This document shows positions 44,196-52,485 of a stretch of 64,000 nucleotides of DNA, piece after piece. How positions within the stretch are numbered: position 1 is the first letter of the stretch; the number at the start of each line of letters is the position of its first letter. The position numbers and the translations under genes are program-made. The stretch covers positions 1-64,000 of the forward strand of contig CAJUTB010000008.1 in assembly GCA_910589315.1 (NCBI GenBank), written 5' to 3'. The notes under the pieces were generated by a model, which worked only from the letters and a program-made list of their open reading frames with translations, ran no database searches and was not told where the DNA came from. This DNA comes from an uncultured Oscillibacter sp. Its GTDB lineage: Bacteria > Bacillota > Clostridia > Oscillospirales > Oscillospiraceae.

Positions 44196-45968
44196 TCAGT
44201 CCGCGGGTTTTACCAGTGCAATATGCAGCTCGTCCAACTGCTTCTGTGTCACTTCACTGGGCGCGTCCATCATGACATCCTGTGCATTTTTATTCATCGG
44301 GAACGGAATGATTTCCCGGATGGAGTCCTCGCCTGCCAGCAGCATTACCATGCGGTCAACACCCGGCGCAATGCCCGCGTGAGGCGGCGCACCATAGGTA
44401 AACGCATGATACATCGCCGGGAATTTTGCCTTCACATCTTCCTCGCCCAAACGGACCATCTCAAACGCTTTGATCATAATCTCCGGGTCATGGTTCCGCA
44501 CCGCGCCGGAGGAAAGCTCTACGCCGTTGCACACCAGGTCATATTGATCTGCCGTAATCGCCAGAGGATCGATTTCGCCCCGCTCCGCTTTCAGCAGTAC
44601 ATCCAGGCCGCCGGAGGGCATGGAGAACGGGTTATGGCAGAATTCCAGTTCGCCCGATTCTTCACCAATCTCATACATCGGGAAATCGACAATCCAGCAG
44701 AAGCTGTATTGCTCCTTATCCATATGCCCCGGCGCCGCAGTACCGAATGTTTTGATTAAGACACCGGCCGTTTTTTGCGCCGCGCCCAGCTTGCCTGCGG
44801 AAAGAGCTACGAAATCGTTCGGCTTCAGGTGGAGCTTTTCAATCACGGAATCTTTGACCGGCGCAACAAATTTCGCAATGCCGCCAACAACCTCGCCCTT
44901 TTCGTCCAGGCGGAACCAATACGCCTTATTGCCGGACACTACTTCCACATCGGCTAAGGTTTTGTCGATAAATTTCCGGGTCTCATGGAAATCAGAGACC
45001 ACAACGGCCTTTACCACCTGATTCTCAAACGGTCCAAAACCGCACGCGCCAAGGGCGTCCGTCGCATCCTGGACCGTCAGGTCAATCCGCAAATCGGGCT
45101 TGTCCGTGCCATATTTTTCCATGGCCTCATTGAATGGAATCCGCTGGAACGGCGCGTCGCTGGCCCGGTTGTATTTTCCGTACTTGGCAAAAATCGGAGG
45201 AAGCACATCTTCCAAAACGGCAAACACGTCCTCTTGAGAGGCAAACGCCATTTCCATGTCCAGCTGATAGAATTCACCCGGCGAGCGGTCCGCCCGCGCG
45301 TCCTCGTCCCGGAAGCAGGGCGCGATCTGGAAATAGCGGTCAAAACCGGAGGTCATGAGAAGCTGCTTGAACTGCTGTGGAGCTTGCGGCAGGGCGTAGA
45401 ATTTGCCTGGGTGGTTCCGGGCCGGGACCAGGTAATCCCGCGCGCCCTCGGGAGAGGAGGCCGTCAGAATCGGTGTGGTAATTTCCAGGAAACCATGTTC
45501 CGTCATGGCGTTCCGCAGAGCGGCCACCACTTGACAGCGCAATACAATATTATCCTTTACCGCCGGATTTCTCAGGTCGAGATATCGGTATTTCAGACGC
45601 TGGGCCTCGTCTGCCTCGCGGCTGCGGTTGATCGGAAACGGCAGCTCATTGTGTCGGCACTGTCCCAGAACTTCTACCTTGGTGGGGACGATTTCAATTT
45701 CACCGGTGGGAATTTTATTGTTTTTGCTGTCCCGTTCCCGGACAACGCCTTCCACCGAAATCGTGGATTCCTTATGGATGGCCTCGAATTGGTTCACCAG
45801 GGCCTCGCTTTCCGCGACAACCTGAGTAGTGCCGTAGAAATCCCGCACAACAATAAATGCCAGCCCCGCGCTGACGGTTCGGATGTTCTCCATCCAGCCG
45901 CAGATTTTCACTTCCTTGCCTGCGTCGGGGAGCCGCAGTTCTCCACAGGTATGCGTTCGGTTTTGCAT
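44196..45968 (-). CDS. aspS: Aspartyl-tRNA synthetase
   Basis: 590-residue class IIb synthetase of the bacterial type with the GAD insertion. Visible blocks are the N-terminal OB-fold (KICGWMENIRTVSAGLAFIV), RLKYRYLDLRNPAVKDNI, motif 2 region FRDEDARADRSPGEFYQLDM, and motif 3 PHAGIAPGVDRMVMLLAGED. ATG at 45968 follows AAGAAAGG. In many Firmicutes hisS and aspS are adjacent; here an SLH-domain gene and a 174-residue unknown gene lie between them. Confidence 0.97.
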   Translation of the reverse strand: MQNRTHTCGELRLPDAGKEVKICGWMENIRTVSAGLAFIVVRDFYGTTQVVAESEALVNQFEAIHKESTISVEGVVRERDSKNNKIPTGEIEIVPTKVEVLGQCRHNELPFPINRSREADEAQRLKYRYLDLRNPAVKDNIVLRCQVVAALRNAMTEHGFLEITTPILTASSPEGARDYLVPARNHPGKFYALPQAPQQFKQLLMTSGFDRYFQIAPCFRDEDARADRSPGEFYQLDMEMAFASQEDVFAVLEDVLPPIFAKYGKYNRASDAPFQRIPFNEAMEKYGTDKPDLRIDLTVQDATDALGACGFGPFENQVVKAVVVSDFHETRKFIDKTLADVEVVSGNKAYWFRLDEKGEVVGGIAKFVAPVKDSVIEKLHLKPNDFVALSAGKLGAAQKTAGVLIKTFGTAAPGHMDKEQYSFCWIVDFPMYEIGEESGELEFCHNPFSMPSGGLDVLLKAERGEIDPLAITADQYDLVCNGVELSSGAVRNHDPEIMIKAFEMVRLGEEDVKAKFPAMYHAFTYGAPPHAGIAPGVDRMVMLLAGEDSIREIIPFPMNKNAQDVMMDAPSEVTQKQLDELHIALVKPAD

Positions 45969-46016
45969 AGTAATCAGCCTTTCTTATGGTGTCGTTTGAA
46001 ATACAAACTCAGTTTT

Positions 46017-47162
46017 TCAAAAAGTGTTGCCCCAATAGGGGAGATTTCGGGTTTGGACAAAGGCATCCTGGAACGGCAGAGAGTCCCAGATTTCCGCGTA
46101 TTGAATTTCCGGCAGGTCCGGCAGCGTTTCCGGTTCCAGCGCGGCTTTCACCTGTTCATAAAGCGCGGTGCAGGATGCGGTCCAAGCCTGTCCTTCGGCG
46201 GTAAGGCCGTGATAGCCGTCATAGTATACCGCATCCCCGTCAGAAAAAGCAAGTCCCAATTCCTGCGCCAAGGCTTCCGCCTGCACCATCTGGGCGACTT
46301 CTTCCAGGGCGATATCACCTTCCCAGCCGGTCAGGACCATGCTGGCAAAATGACTGTGGTTGTAATAGGAAAAGGCGGATACAAGGGAAGGCATGAATTG
46401 TCCGGCGGTGATTTCCTGTCCGCCAACCCACATCAGAACGGTGTCCGGCGCAATGCCTAGGAGTTCCTGGCACAGTTCCAGGGGTTGAAGCTGCAAGGTA
46501 AGTCTTTGGGCCGGGTCAATCAGCCGCGCCAGCATGGCCGCCGCGGCGCACCTGGACAGAGGGCCTCCGGCGTGGAGGCTTCCATAGGCGTCCTTGCCGC
46601 TGAGAATTCCGGCCCGGTAAAATTGGATGATATTCGGCTCCATACAGTCCGGCACGGCGTTTATGTCGTTGATCTCCGGCAGAACCGTTTCTGTGTCTTC
46701 GAGAACAATTGATAAGATTTCAAAAAATTCATGCCGGTAGCAGTTGGTAGAGGGATAGTCACACATACTCTCATAAACCTGATTTTCCGCCAAGGCGGGA
46801 ATTTGCTCCCGCAGATATGCGTCGTAAGGTTTCCACCAGTCCGCGCCGGTTTGGGAATGTTCCTGAAAAGTGTCCAGGGTTCCGGTGCGGAGCAGGGTGT
46901 GGAGGCGGGCGGAGAGGGCGACGGTCTGTGCACGACTCAAGCCCACCTCGGGCATAAAGTGTTTCGCATCGACCCCGGTCATGAGGCCGGTTTCACAGCA
47001 TAGGCCCGCCGCAGTTTCGCAAATGGTCCCGGTGATGTCGGTGAAGGCGGGGGCGTCCTGGATTTTCGGCAGAAGCCATTCGCCGTTTTCCGCCGCGAAG
47101 GCGGAGGAGGGGAGGATCAGCATGGCCGTCAGCAGAACGCTGAAAATTCGTTTTTTCCACAT
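46017..47162 (-). CDS. Exported SLH-domain protein
   Basis: 381 residues with a signal peptide (KKRIFSVLLTAMLILPSSAF, then AAENG). Two S-layer-homology-like repeats are seen: AFTDITGTICETAAGLCCE with GLMTGVDAKHFMPEVGLSRA, and IIQFYRAGILSGKDAYGSLH with GGPLSRCAAAAMLARLI. The C-terminal part (after residue 240) is alpha-helical and resembles SurA-N/peptidyl-prolyl-like regions only vaguely. SLH repeats normally bind pyruvylated cell-wall polymers, so a surface location is likely. It is read with hisS/aspS on the minus strand, with its own short leader. Confidence 0.82.
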   Translation of the reverse strand: MWKKRIFSVLLTAMLILPSSAFAAENGEWLLPKIQDAPAFTDITGTICETAAGLCCETGLMTGVDAKHFMPEVGLSRAQTVALSARLHTLLRTGTLDTFQEHSQTGADWWKPYDAYLREQIPALAENQVYESMCDYPSTNCYRHEFFEILSIVLEDTETVLPEINDINAVPDCMEPNIIQFYRAGILSGKDAYGSLHAGGPLSRCAAAAMLARLIDPAQRLTLQLQPLELCQELLGIAPDTVLMWVGGQEITAGQFMPSLVSAFSYYNHSHFASMVLTGWEGDIALEEVAQMVQAEALAQELGLAFSDGDAVYYDGYHGLTAEGQAWTASCTALYEQVKAALEPETLPDLPEIQYAEIWDSLPFQDAFVQTRNLPYWGNTF

Positions 47163-47314
47163 AAAACATCCCTCAAATCCAATACAAATAGTAAATATTA
47201 TTCGTTTTTTAACAAAATGGATTTACCTTTTGAGAAAATTCCCATAACCCTGTGCCCAATGCGTCAATATCAAAGTTTACTTGTGCTGAAACGCAGATTC
47301 CTCATTGGAAGAAG

Positions 47315-47839
47315 TCAGCCAGCCGGACTATTTTCCCGTGCCTGACGCATTTCAAACAGAAACGTGCCGAACTCCCGGCCCCGCGAATTGTTCGTAAGGG
47401 AGATCGGAATATCATAATGGTTGATATATTCGTAAAACCAGTTATTATTGCCAAAGCTCCGAACTGCGGAACGGCGGTCCCCTTCATGGAAACCAATCCA
47501 GATATCATAGTCCGTTTTGTCATAGGACATCCATCTACCCGTTCCGTCGAACAAGCCGGTTTTTGCGCCGAGTTTCTGGACGAAATCCAAAGGATTGCGG
47601 TGAAATTGCAGCGTTTCCAGCTCCTGCAAGACGGTTTCCATGTCCGGGTCCCCAGGACGTAAGCGGAAGCTCGAATGAGGAATTTCGTCTTCTGAAATGG
47701 AGTAAACCAGGATGTCGATGTAGTCCGGGTCCTGTATTCCAGTCAATACACGGAAGTTCACGGGCCTTGCGTACCAGAGACACCACGCCGCAGCCAAGAG
47801 GATTGCGGCAACGATGATACGGGGTTTGTAGGTTTTCAT
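47315..47839 (-). CDS. Unknown membrane-anchored protein
   Basis: 174 residues with one N-terminal membrane anchor (PRIIVAAILLAAAWCLWYA) and a soluble extracellular part. No family recognised. The soluble part begins VLTGIQDPDYIDILVYSISE and has GRWMSYDKTDYDIWIGFHEG. The start follows AAAGGAG and lies 25 bases after the hisS stop, so it is probably in the hisS transcript. The gap 47163-47314 before the next gene is AT-rich and shows nothing definite except possible promoter-like AT runs. Confidence 0.75.
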   Translation of the reverse strand: MKTYKPRIIVAAILLAAAWCLWYARPVNFRVLTGIQDPDYIDILVYSISEDEIPHSSFRLRPGDPDMETVLQELETLQFHRNPLDFVQKLGAKTGLFDGTGRWMSYDKTDYDIWIGFHEGDRRSAVRSFGNNNWFYEYINHYDIPISLTNNSRGREFGTFLFEMRQARENSPAG

Positions 47840-47863
47840 GGGACTCCTTTCTGCGAAGGTGCG

Positions 47864-49216
47864 TCAGCAGATCGGTTGGATTGCGTCAAACTCTCCCAGC
47901 TTCTTCAGAATTTTTGCGGCGGCTTCCCCAAGGGAAAGAAGCTCCTGTTCGCCGCTGTGCATATTTTTGAGGGAAACCTTTTCCTGGGCGATCTCGTCTT
48001 CTCCCAAGAAGATCACAAAGGGAATGCCCAGCTTGTCCGCATAGGACATTTTCTGCTTGAATTTCTTCTGTTCCGTGTAAACCTGCGCCCGGATTTCCGA
48101 TGCCCGTAGGCTGGTTGCGGTCTGGATGGAGGCGGAGAGATCATCCGTCATGGGCAGAATGAGCACGTCGGCAGGAGCGGTATTCATGGCGGGATTCAGC
48201 AGCTTCTGCTCGCCCAAGATATAGAACAGCCGTGTTAAACCGATGGAAATTCCGACTCCCGGAAGTTGTTTATCCGTGTAATATTCCGCTAAGTTATCAT
48301 ACCGCCCGCCGGAACACACGGAACCAATCTCCGGATAATCCAGCAAAACGGTCTCATACACGGTGCCGGTGTAGTAGTCCAGGCCCCGTGCTATAGTCAG
48401 ATCAACCGCGAAGTTTTCCTCCGGGACACCGAAATCAGACAGGTGTCGGACGACCGTTTTCAGCTCGTCCAGGCCCTCGTCAAAGAGGGAATCCCGTCCC
48501 CGATAGGCTTCCAAATTGGAGAGCACCTGCTGGTTTTCCCCATTGATAGCGATAAAGGATAAAATCTCCACGGCCTTTTCGGCCGGAATACCCAGTTCCC
48601 CCGTGAGAAGCTCCGCCACTTTTTCAGAGCCGATTTTGTCCAGCTTGTCCACCGTCCGCATGATGCCGCCGGACTGTTCCGTCAGCCCCAGCATGGCGTA
48701 AAAGCCGTTGAGAATCTTCCGGTTGTTCACCAGGATGCAGAAGCGTTTCAGTCCCAGGGAGGAGAAGGTTTGATAAATGATGGACGGAATTTCCGCCTCA
48801 TTCAAAATGGATAATTTTCCATCGCCGATGATATCAATGTCCGCCTGATAAAACTCCCGGAAACGGCCCCGCTGGGCGCGCTCGCCCCGGTAAACCTTGC
48901 CGATCTGATACCGCCGGAAGGGGAAGGCCAGGTCATTGTAATGAAGGGCCACATACTTCGCCAGCGGGACCGTCAGGTCAAACCGCAGGGATAAATCGGC
49001 GTCGCCCTTCTGAAAGCGGTAGATTTGTTTTTCCGTCTCGCCGCCGCCCTTGGCTAAAAGGACCTCGCTGGATTCGATTACCGGCGTGTCCAGGGGCGTG
49101 AAGCCGTAGAGGGAATAGGTTTCCCGCAGGGTTTGCAGAATGCGTTCCATCTGCTGCTGAGGCGCGGGCAGCAGCTCCATAAAACCGGACAGCGTCCGGG
49201 GCGTCATCTTGGCCAT
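47864..49216 (-). CDS. hisS: Histidyl-tRNA synthetase
   Basis: 450-residue class II synthetase. Motif 2 region: RRYQIGKVYRGERAQRGRFR; histidine-specific blocks ARGLDYYTGTVYE and CSGGRYDNLAEYY; C-terminal anticodon domain with VLILPMTDDLSASIQ and KMSYADKLGIPFVIFLGEDE. The start at 49216 follows GAGGAG. No T-box or other leader element is visible upstream. Confidence 0.97.
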   Translation of the reverse strand: MAKMTPRTLSGFMELLPAPQQQMERILQTLRETYSLYGFTPLDTPVIESSEVLLAKGGGETEKQIYRFQKGDADLSLRFDLTVPLAKYVALHYNDLAFPFRRYQIGKVYRGERAQRGRFREFYQADIDIIGDGKLSILNEAEIPSIIYQTFSSLGLKRFCILVNNRKILNGFYAMLGLTEQSGGIMRTVDKLDKIGSEKVAELLTGELGIPAEKAVEILSFIAINGENQQVLSNLEAYRGRDSLFDEGLDELKTVVRHLSDFGVPEENFAVDLTIARGLDYYTGTVYETVLLDYPEIGSVCSGGRYDNLAEYYTDKQLPGVGISIGLTRLFYILGEQKLLNPAMNTAPADVLILPMTDDLSASIQTATSLRASEIRAQVYTEQKKFKQKMSYADKLGIPFVIFLGEDEIAQEKVSLKNMHSGEQELLSLGEAAAKILKKLGEFDAIQPIC

Positions 49217-49264
49217 AAGGCAGCTCCTCTTTCTGTCATTAAAATTTTCAGCAGTTTGCGCAAA

Positions 49265-49289
49265 CGCTCACGCCCGGAGGACGTGAGCG
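49265..49289. other. Hairpin between mgsA-like and hisS genes
   Basis: CGCTCACG/CGTGAGCG with a 9-base loop. On the minus strand only a short T stretch follows, so it is a weak terminator or attenuator for the gene at 49328. Confidence 0.4.
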
Positions 49290-49327
49290 CGCCAAACGAA
49301 ACGGGGTTTTTGTAAACGCCGCCCTGT

Positions 49328-49741
49328 TCAGGCAATGGGCCGGGGGGAGGGGTTGACGATCAGCCGCCAGTCCAAATCGCCCCGGGAAAGTCCCAGAACC
49401 AGCATTTCTGCCGTGGCAATGTTGCTGGCAAAGGGGACGTTGCTCTGGTCGCACAGCCTGGAGATGTACGCAATCTCGCCAGCCCGGTCCTCGTTGTTCG
49501 GGTCGTTGAAGAACAAGACCATATCAAATTCATTGTAGGCAATCCGCGCCCCGATTTGCTGGCTTCCGCCGTGGGCATAGGTGAGGAAGCAGTGGACGTT
49601 CAGGCCAGTAGCGTCGGCGACCATATGGCCGGTGGTGTTCGTGGCGTAAATCTGGTGGCGGGAGAGAATTCCGGTGTAAGCGGTGCAGAATTGTACCATC
49701 AGCTCTTTTTTGTTGTCGTGGGCCATCAGTGCGATATTCAT
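49328..49741 (-). CDS. mgsA: Methylglyoxal synthase homologue with altered active site
   Basis: 137 residues. The fold and phosphate-binding residues match methylglyoxal synthase: MNIALMAHDNKKELMVQFC (His8-Asp9 as in the Escherichia coli His19-Asp20), IYATNTTGHMVADATGL and PFASNIATAEMLV. However, the GGDQQ motif, whose Asp (Asp71 in Escherichia coli) is the catalytic base, reads GGSQQ (codon AGC), and the downstream region usually holding the active-site His98/Asp101 is replaced by FFNDPNNEDRAGEI. Loss of the base predicts little or no normal activity, or a changed reaction. The place after a minD-like gene is the usual clostridial one. Start after AAAGGAG. Confidence 0.85.
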   Translation of the reverse strand: MNIALMAHDNKKELMVQFCTAYTGILSRHQIYATNTTGHMVADATGLNVHCFLTYAHGGSQQIGARIAYNEFDMVLFFNDPNNEDRAGEIAYISRLCDQSNVPFASNIATAEMLVLGLSRGDLDWRLIVNPSPRPIA

Positions 49742-49759
49742 GGCAGCTCCTTTCTCAGC

Positions 49760-50503
49760 TTATCTCATGCGCATCAGGGGAACCCGACGGCCTTGCAGCC
49801 GTCCGGCAATGTTGCGGTATGCAGCGGCGGCGCCCCGGGAGCGGGGAAGCAGCGGCACGCCCCGGTTTTGGGCAAGGGGAAGAGCGTCGTCCTCCGGAAT
49901 GACGCCAATGAGGGGCAAGCCCGCTTTGTCAATGGCGTCGTCAATGGTTGCGTGCATATTGCGGAGCATTTTGTTCCGCACCCGGTTTACGGCCAGATGC
50001 AGGGAACCGGCGGGAAAATGGTTCAGCTCCATGACCGTGTGCTGGGCGTCCCGAAGGGAGGAGGCGTCGGAGGTAGTGACGACCACCGCCCGGTCAGCCC
50101 CGCAGGAGGCCAGCTGGAATCCGCTTCCCAGGCCCGCCGGCGCATCCAGCAGACAGTATTGAAACTGCCCTCTGACCGCTTGCAGCAGCTTTTTCATCTG
50201 GGCTTCCGTCACGGGCCGTCCGCGGGGACGGGAAGGGGCCGTCAGGAGAAACAGGCCCGGTATGTCGGGGTGTTCCACCACGGCGTTTTCCAGCGAACAG
50301 CGGCCCTGGGCCACGTCGGTAAAATCCATCATGGCCCGGTCGGAAAGGCCCAGGGCAATGTCCAGATTCCGAAGCCCTACGTCGCAGTCAAAGCAGAGAA
50401 CCCGCAGGCCCTCTTGTGCCAGGGCGGAGCCTACGCCTGCGGTAAAGGACGTTTTGCCGGTCCCGCCTTTGCCGGATACAACGACGATACATTGACCTGT
50501 CAT
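49760..50503 (-). CDS. MinD-like ParA/MinD-family ATPase
   Basis: 247 residues. Deviant Walker A SGKGGTGKTSFTAG, switch region CFDCDVGLRNLDIALGL, and Walker B CLLDAPAGLGSG identify a MinD-type ATPase. The end (NIAGRLQGRRVPLM) matches the place where MinD proteins continue into the membrane-targeting amphipathic helix, but this chain stops four residues later with a basic RMR tail. No minC or minE gene lies nearby. It precedes the mgsA homologue by 18 bases. It could be a MinD using another anchor, or a related positioning ATPase. Confidence 0.82.
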   Translation of the reverse strand: MTGQCIVVVSGKGGTGKTSFTAGVGSALAQEGLRVLCFDCDVGLRNLDIALGLSDRAMMDFTDVAQGRCSLENAVVEHPDIPGLFLLTAPSRPRGRPVTEAQMKKLLQAVRGQFQYCLLDAPAGLGSGFQLASCGADRAVVVTTSDASSLRDAQHTVMELNHFPAGSLHLAVNRVRNKMLRNMHATIDDAIDKAGLPLIGVIPEDDALPLAQNRGVPLLPRSRGAAAAYRNIAGRLQGRRVPLMRMR

Positions 50504-50536
50504 TCCGCGCCCTCCTTCCGGCGGCTTTCCCGTCTA

Positions 50537-51232
50537 TTATAACGGATTCTTCTTGATTTTTGCAAACATTCTGGGAAATTTTTCGGGAGATTTTGAAATT
50601 TTTTTAATCATTACCAAACGATGGCGGACCGTCGTGCCGGGAATTGTGTAATCCAGCGGTTTTTCCAGGCGGCCCCCCAGCAGCTGCACGGCCCGTCCGG
50701 CGGCGTTCAGCTCTTCTCCGCTGTCCACGGACTTCATAGCCAGAAAGCTCCCGCCTACCCGGACCAGAGGCAGACATAGTTCCGCCAGAACCGGCAGAGC
50801 CGCTACGGCGCGGCTGACGGCGAAATCAAAAGACTCCCGCCGTTCTTTGGCGAATTCCTCGGCGCGGGCATGGACACACGCCACATCTGTCAGTGTCAGC
50901 GCGCCGCAGACTTCCCGCAGGAATTCCACGCGTTTGTTTTGGGCGTCCAGGAGCGTTAAGGAGACGGAGGGCTCCAGGATGCGCAGCGGCAGGCCCGGAA
51001 ACCCGGCCCCGGTGCCCACATCGACGACAGATTTTTCCCGGAAATCCGCCAGGGTCAACAGCGCCGCGCTGTCCAGAAAGTGGAGCGAGGCCACGTCCGC
51101 CGGGTCGGTGATGGCCGTGAGGTTCATGACCTTGTTTTTCTCCGCCAGCAAAGAGGCGTAAGCAGTGAGGGCGGGGATGGACTCCGTGGGAAGTCCTAGG
51201 GCCGCAAGGCCCGCGCATAAACGTTGTTCCAT
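50537..51232 (-). CDS. rsmG: 16S rRNA (guanine(527)-N(7))-methyltransferase
   Basis: 231 residues. SAM-binding motif VVDVGTGAGFPGLPLRI, then LTLLDAQNKRVEFLREVC and the family segment SRAVAALPVLAELCLPLV. The ATG at 51232 overlaps the mscL stop (TGATG). RsmG/GidB usually sits near parAB and mnmG; here mnmG and mnmE are absent and mscL, a membrane protein and serS lie between it and parB. Confidence 0.95.
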   Translation of the reverse strand: MEQRLCAGLAALGLPTESIPALTAYASLLAEKNKVMNLTAITDPADVASLHFLDSAALLTLADFREKSVVDVGTGAGFPGLPLRILEPSVSLTLLDAQNKRVEFLREVCGALTLTDVACVHARAEEFAKERRESFDFAVSRAVAALPVLAELCLPLVRVGGSFLAMKSVDSGEELNAAGRAVQLLGGRLEKPLDYTIPGTTVRHRLVMIKKISKSPEKFPRMFAKIKKNPL

Positions 51233-51633
51233 CACTTGTTTTTCAGCAGGTCCCGGATTTCCGTCAGCAGTTTTTCCTCAGCCGACGGCTCCTGCGGCGC
51301 GGGAGGAGGAGGCGTTTCCTGCTTTTTCCGATGAAAAGCGTTGATCCCCTTCACCAGACAAAAGACGACGAAAGCCATAATCAGAAAATTCAGGATGGCC
51401 TGAATGAAATTGCCGTAGGTAATCACAGCGGGGCCGATGTTCGCCGCCAGCTCGGCAAAGGAGATGCTGTTGGTAAAAATACCCAGGACCGGCATGACGA
51501 TGTCGTTGATGAGCGAGTTTGTGATGTTGGAAAACGCGCCGCCGATGATGACGCCAACGGCCATGTCCATCACGTTGCCCCGGGCAATGAAGGTTTTGAA
51601 TTCTGCCAGAAAACCGGTGGTTTTTTCAGCCAT
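51232..51633 (-). CDS. mscL: Large-conductance mechanosensitive channel
   Basis: 133-residue membrane channel that opens on hypo-osmotic shock. The ATG at 51633 (MAEKTTGFLAEFKTFIARGN) follows AAAGGGAC; a longer upstream frame lacks family similarity. First helix MDMAVGVIIGGAFSNITNSL with the conserved Gly/Ala packing, second helix FIQAILNFLIMAFVVFCLVK, and a charged C-terminal bundle (EEKLLTEIRDLL). Coupled to rsmG by overlapping codons. Confidence 0.95.
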   Translation of the reverse strand: MAEKTTGFLAEFKTFIARGNVMDMAVGVIIGGAFSNITNSLINDIVMPVLGIFTNSISFAELAANIGPAVITYGNFIQAILNFLIMAFVVFCLVKGINAFHRKKQETPPPPAPQEPSAEEKLLTEIRDLLKNK

Positions 51634-51706
51634 AAAGATAAAGTCCCTTTCGTAATAAAAATCGAAGCGGTTCAAAATTGGGTGGGGAAACGCAGTCCGG
51701 CGCAGG

Positions 51707-52468
51707 TCAGTCCGGCCATGCCTCCTTGCCGGGGGACGCGCTCTCCGCCAGGTCAGGGGTTTTGATCAAGCTGGACAGCTCTTGCAGCTCCAGGCGTTCC
51801 GGGAACGGCGAATTGTCTGCCTCCGGGATATACCCCGCGCTTTGGACGACGCCCAGCAGCGCGCCCGCCGGGAGAATGAGGGTATAAATCAGTTTGTTTT
51901 CAAAAGCGGCTGCCAGCAGGACCACGCAGAGCAGATAAATTCCAGTTCCGACCTCGAAAATCAGGTGCGGCACCCCCCGCAGACGGTAAACTCGGAGATA
52001 TCGGAAAACGGAGTGTAGAGGGACCCACACCGCCAGCAAAAGAGCGGCAAAGACCATAGCGACGCGCAGGATATTGGAAAAGGCGTCCCCGGCGTACCGG
52101 AGGTAATCGCCCCGCCCCTGGAGGGGAGCGATGTCATAGCGCACGATATAGGCGCAGACCTTTGCCAGCATAATCAGCAGCGGAATGAGAACTGTGGTGC
52201 AGCCGGCCAGGAACGCGGCGTGAATTTGACGGGGGACGCTGTTGAGTGGTTTTTGCCCCAGCCGGAAACGGAAAAAGGCCGTTAGCCCGCCGCAGAGGAG
52301 GTAAAGTCCAACGAAGCACATTAAATACTGCGGCAGGCGTTCGCAGAGCTTGGGGCCGAAGCCCAGGACATTTCGGAGAAAATCTTCCGGGTAAATGTTG
52401 AATTTCAGGCTGTTCCAGAGCTTGGGGAATTCGATCAGCAGGGCATCCAGCCGCGCAGACTGTTCCAT
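51707..52468 (-). CDS. Unknown multi-spanning membrane protein
   Basis: 253 residues with five or six hydrophobic segments, for example QYLMCFVGLYLLCGGLTAFF, VLIPLLIMLAKVCAYIVRY and VAMVFAALLLAVWVPLHSVF. No family recognised. The N-terminus is amphipathic and the C-terminal 50 residues are hydrophilic and acidic. It follows serS by 17 bases with AGAAAGGG upstream, in the same row as mscL, which suggests an envelope or osmotic role at most. Confidence 0.75.
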   Translation of the reverse strand: MEQSARLDALLIEFPKLWNSLKFNIYPEDFLRNVLGFGPKLCERLPQYLMCFVGLYLLCGGLTAFFRFRLGQKPLNSVPRQIHAAFLAGCTTVLIPLLIMLAKVCAYIVRYDIAPLQGRGDYLRYAGDAFSNILRVAMVFAALLLAVWVPLHSVFRYLRVYRLRGVPHLIFEVGTGIYLLCVVLLAAAFENKLIYTLILPAGALLGVVQSAGYIPEADNSPFPERLELQELSSLIKTPDLAESASPGKEAWPD

Positions 52469-52485
52469 ACGCGCCCTTTCTGCAA

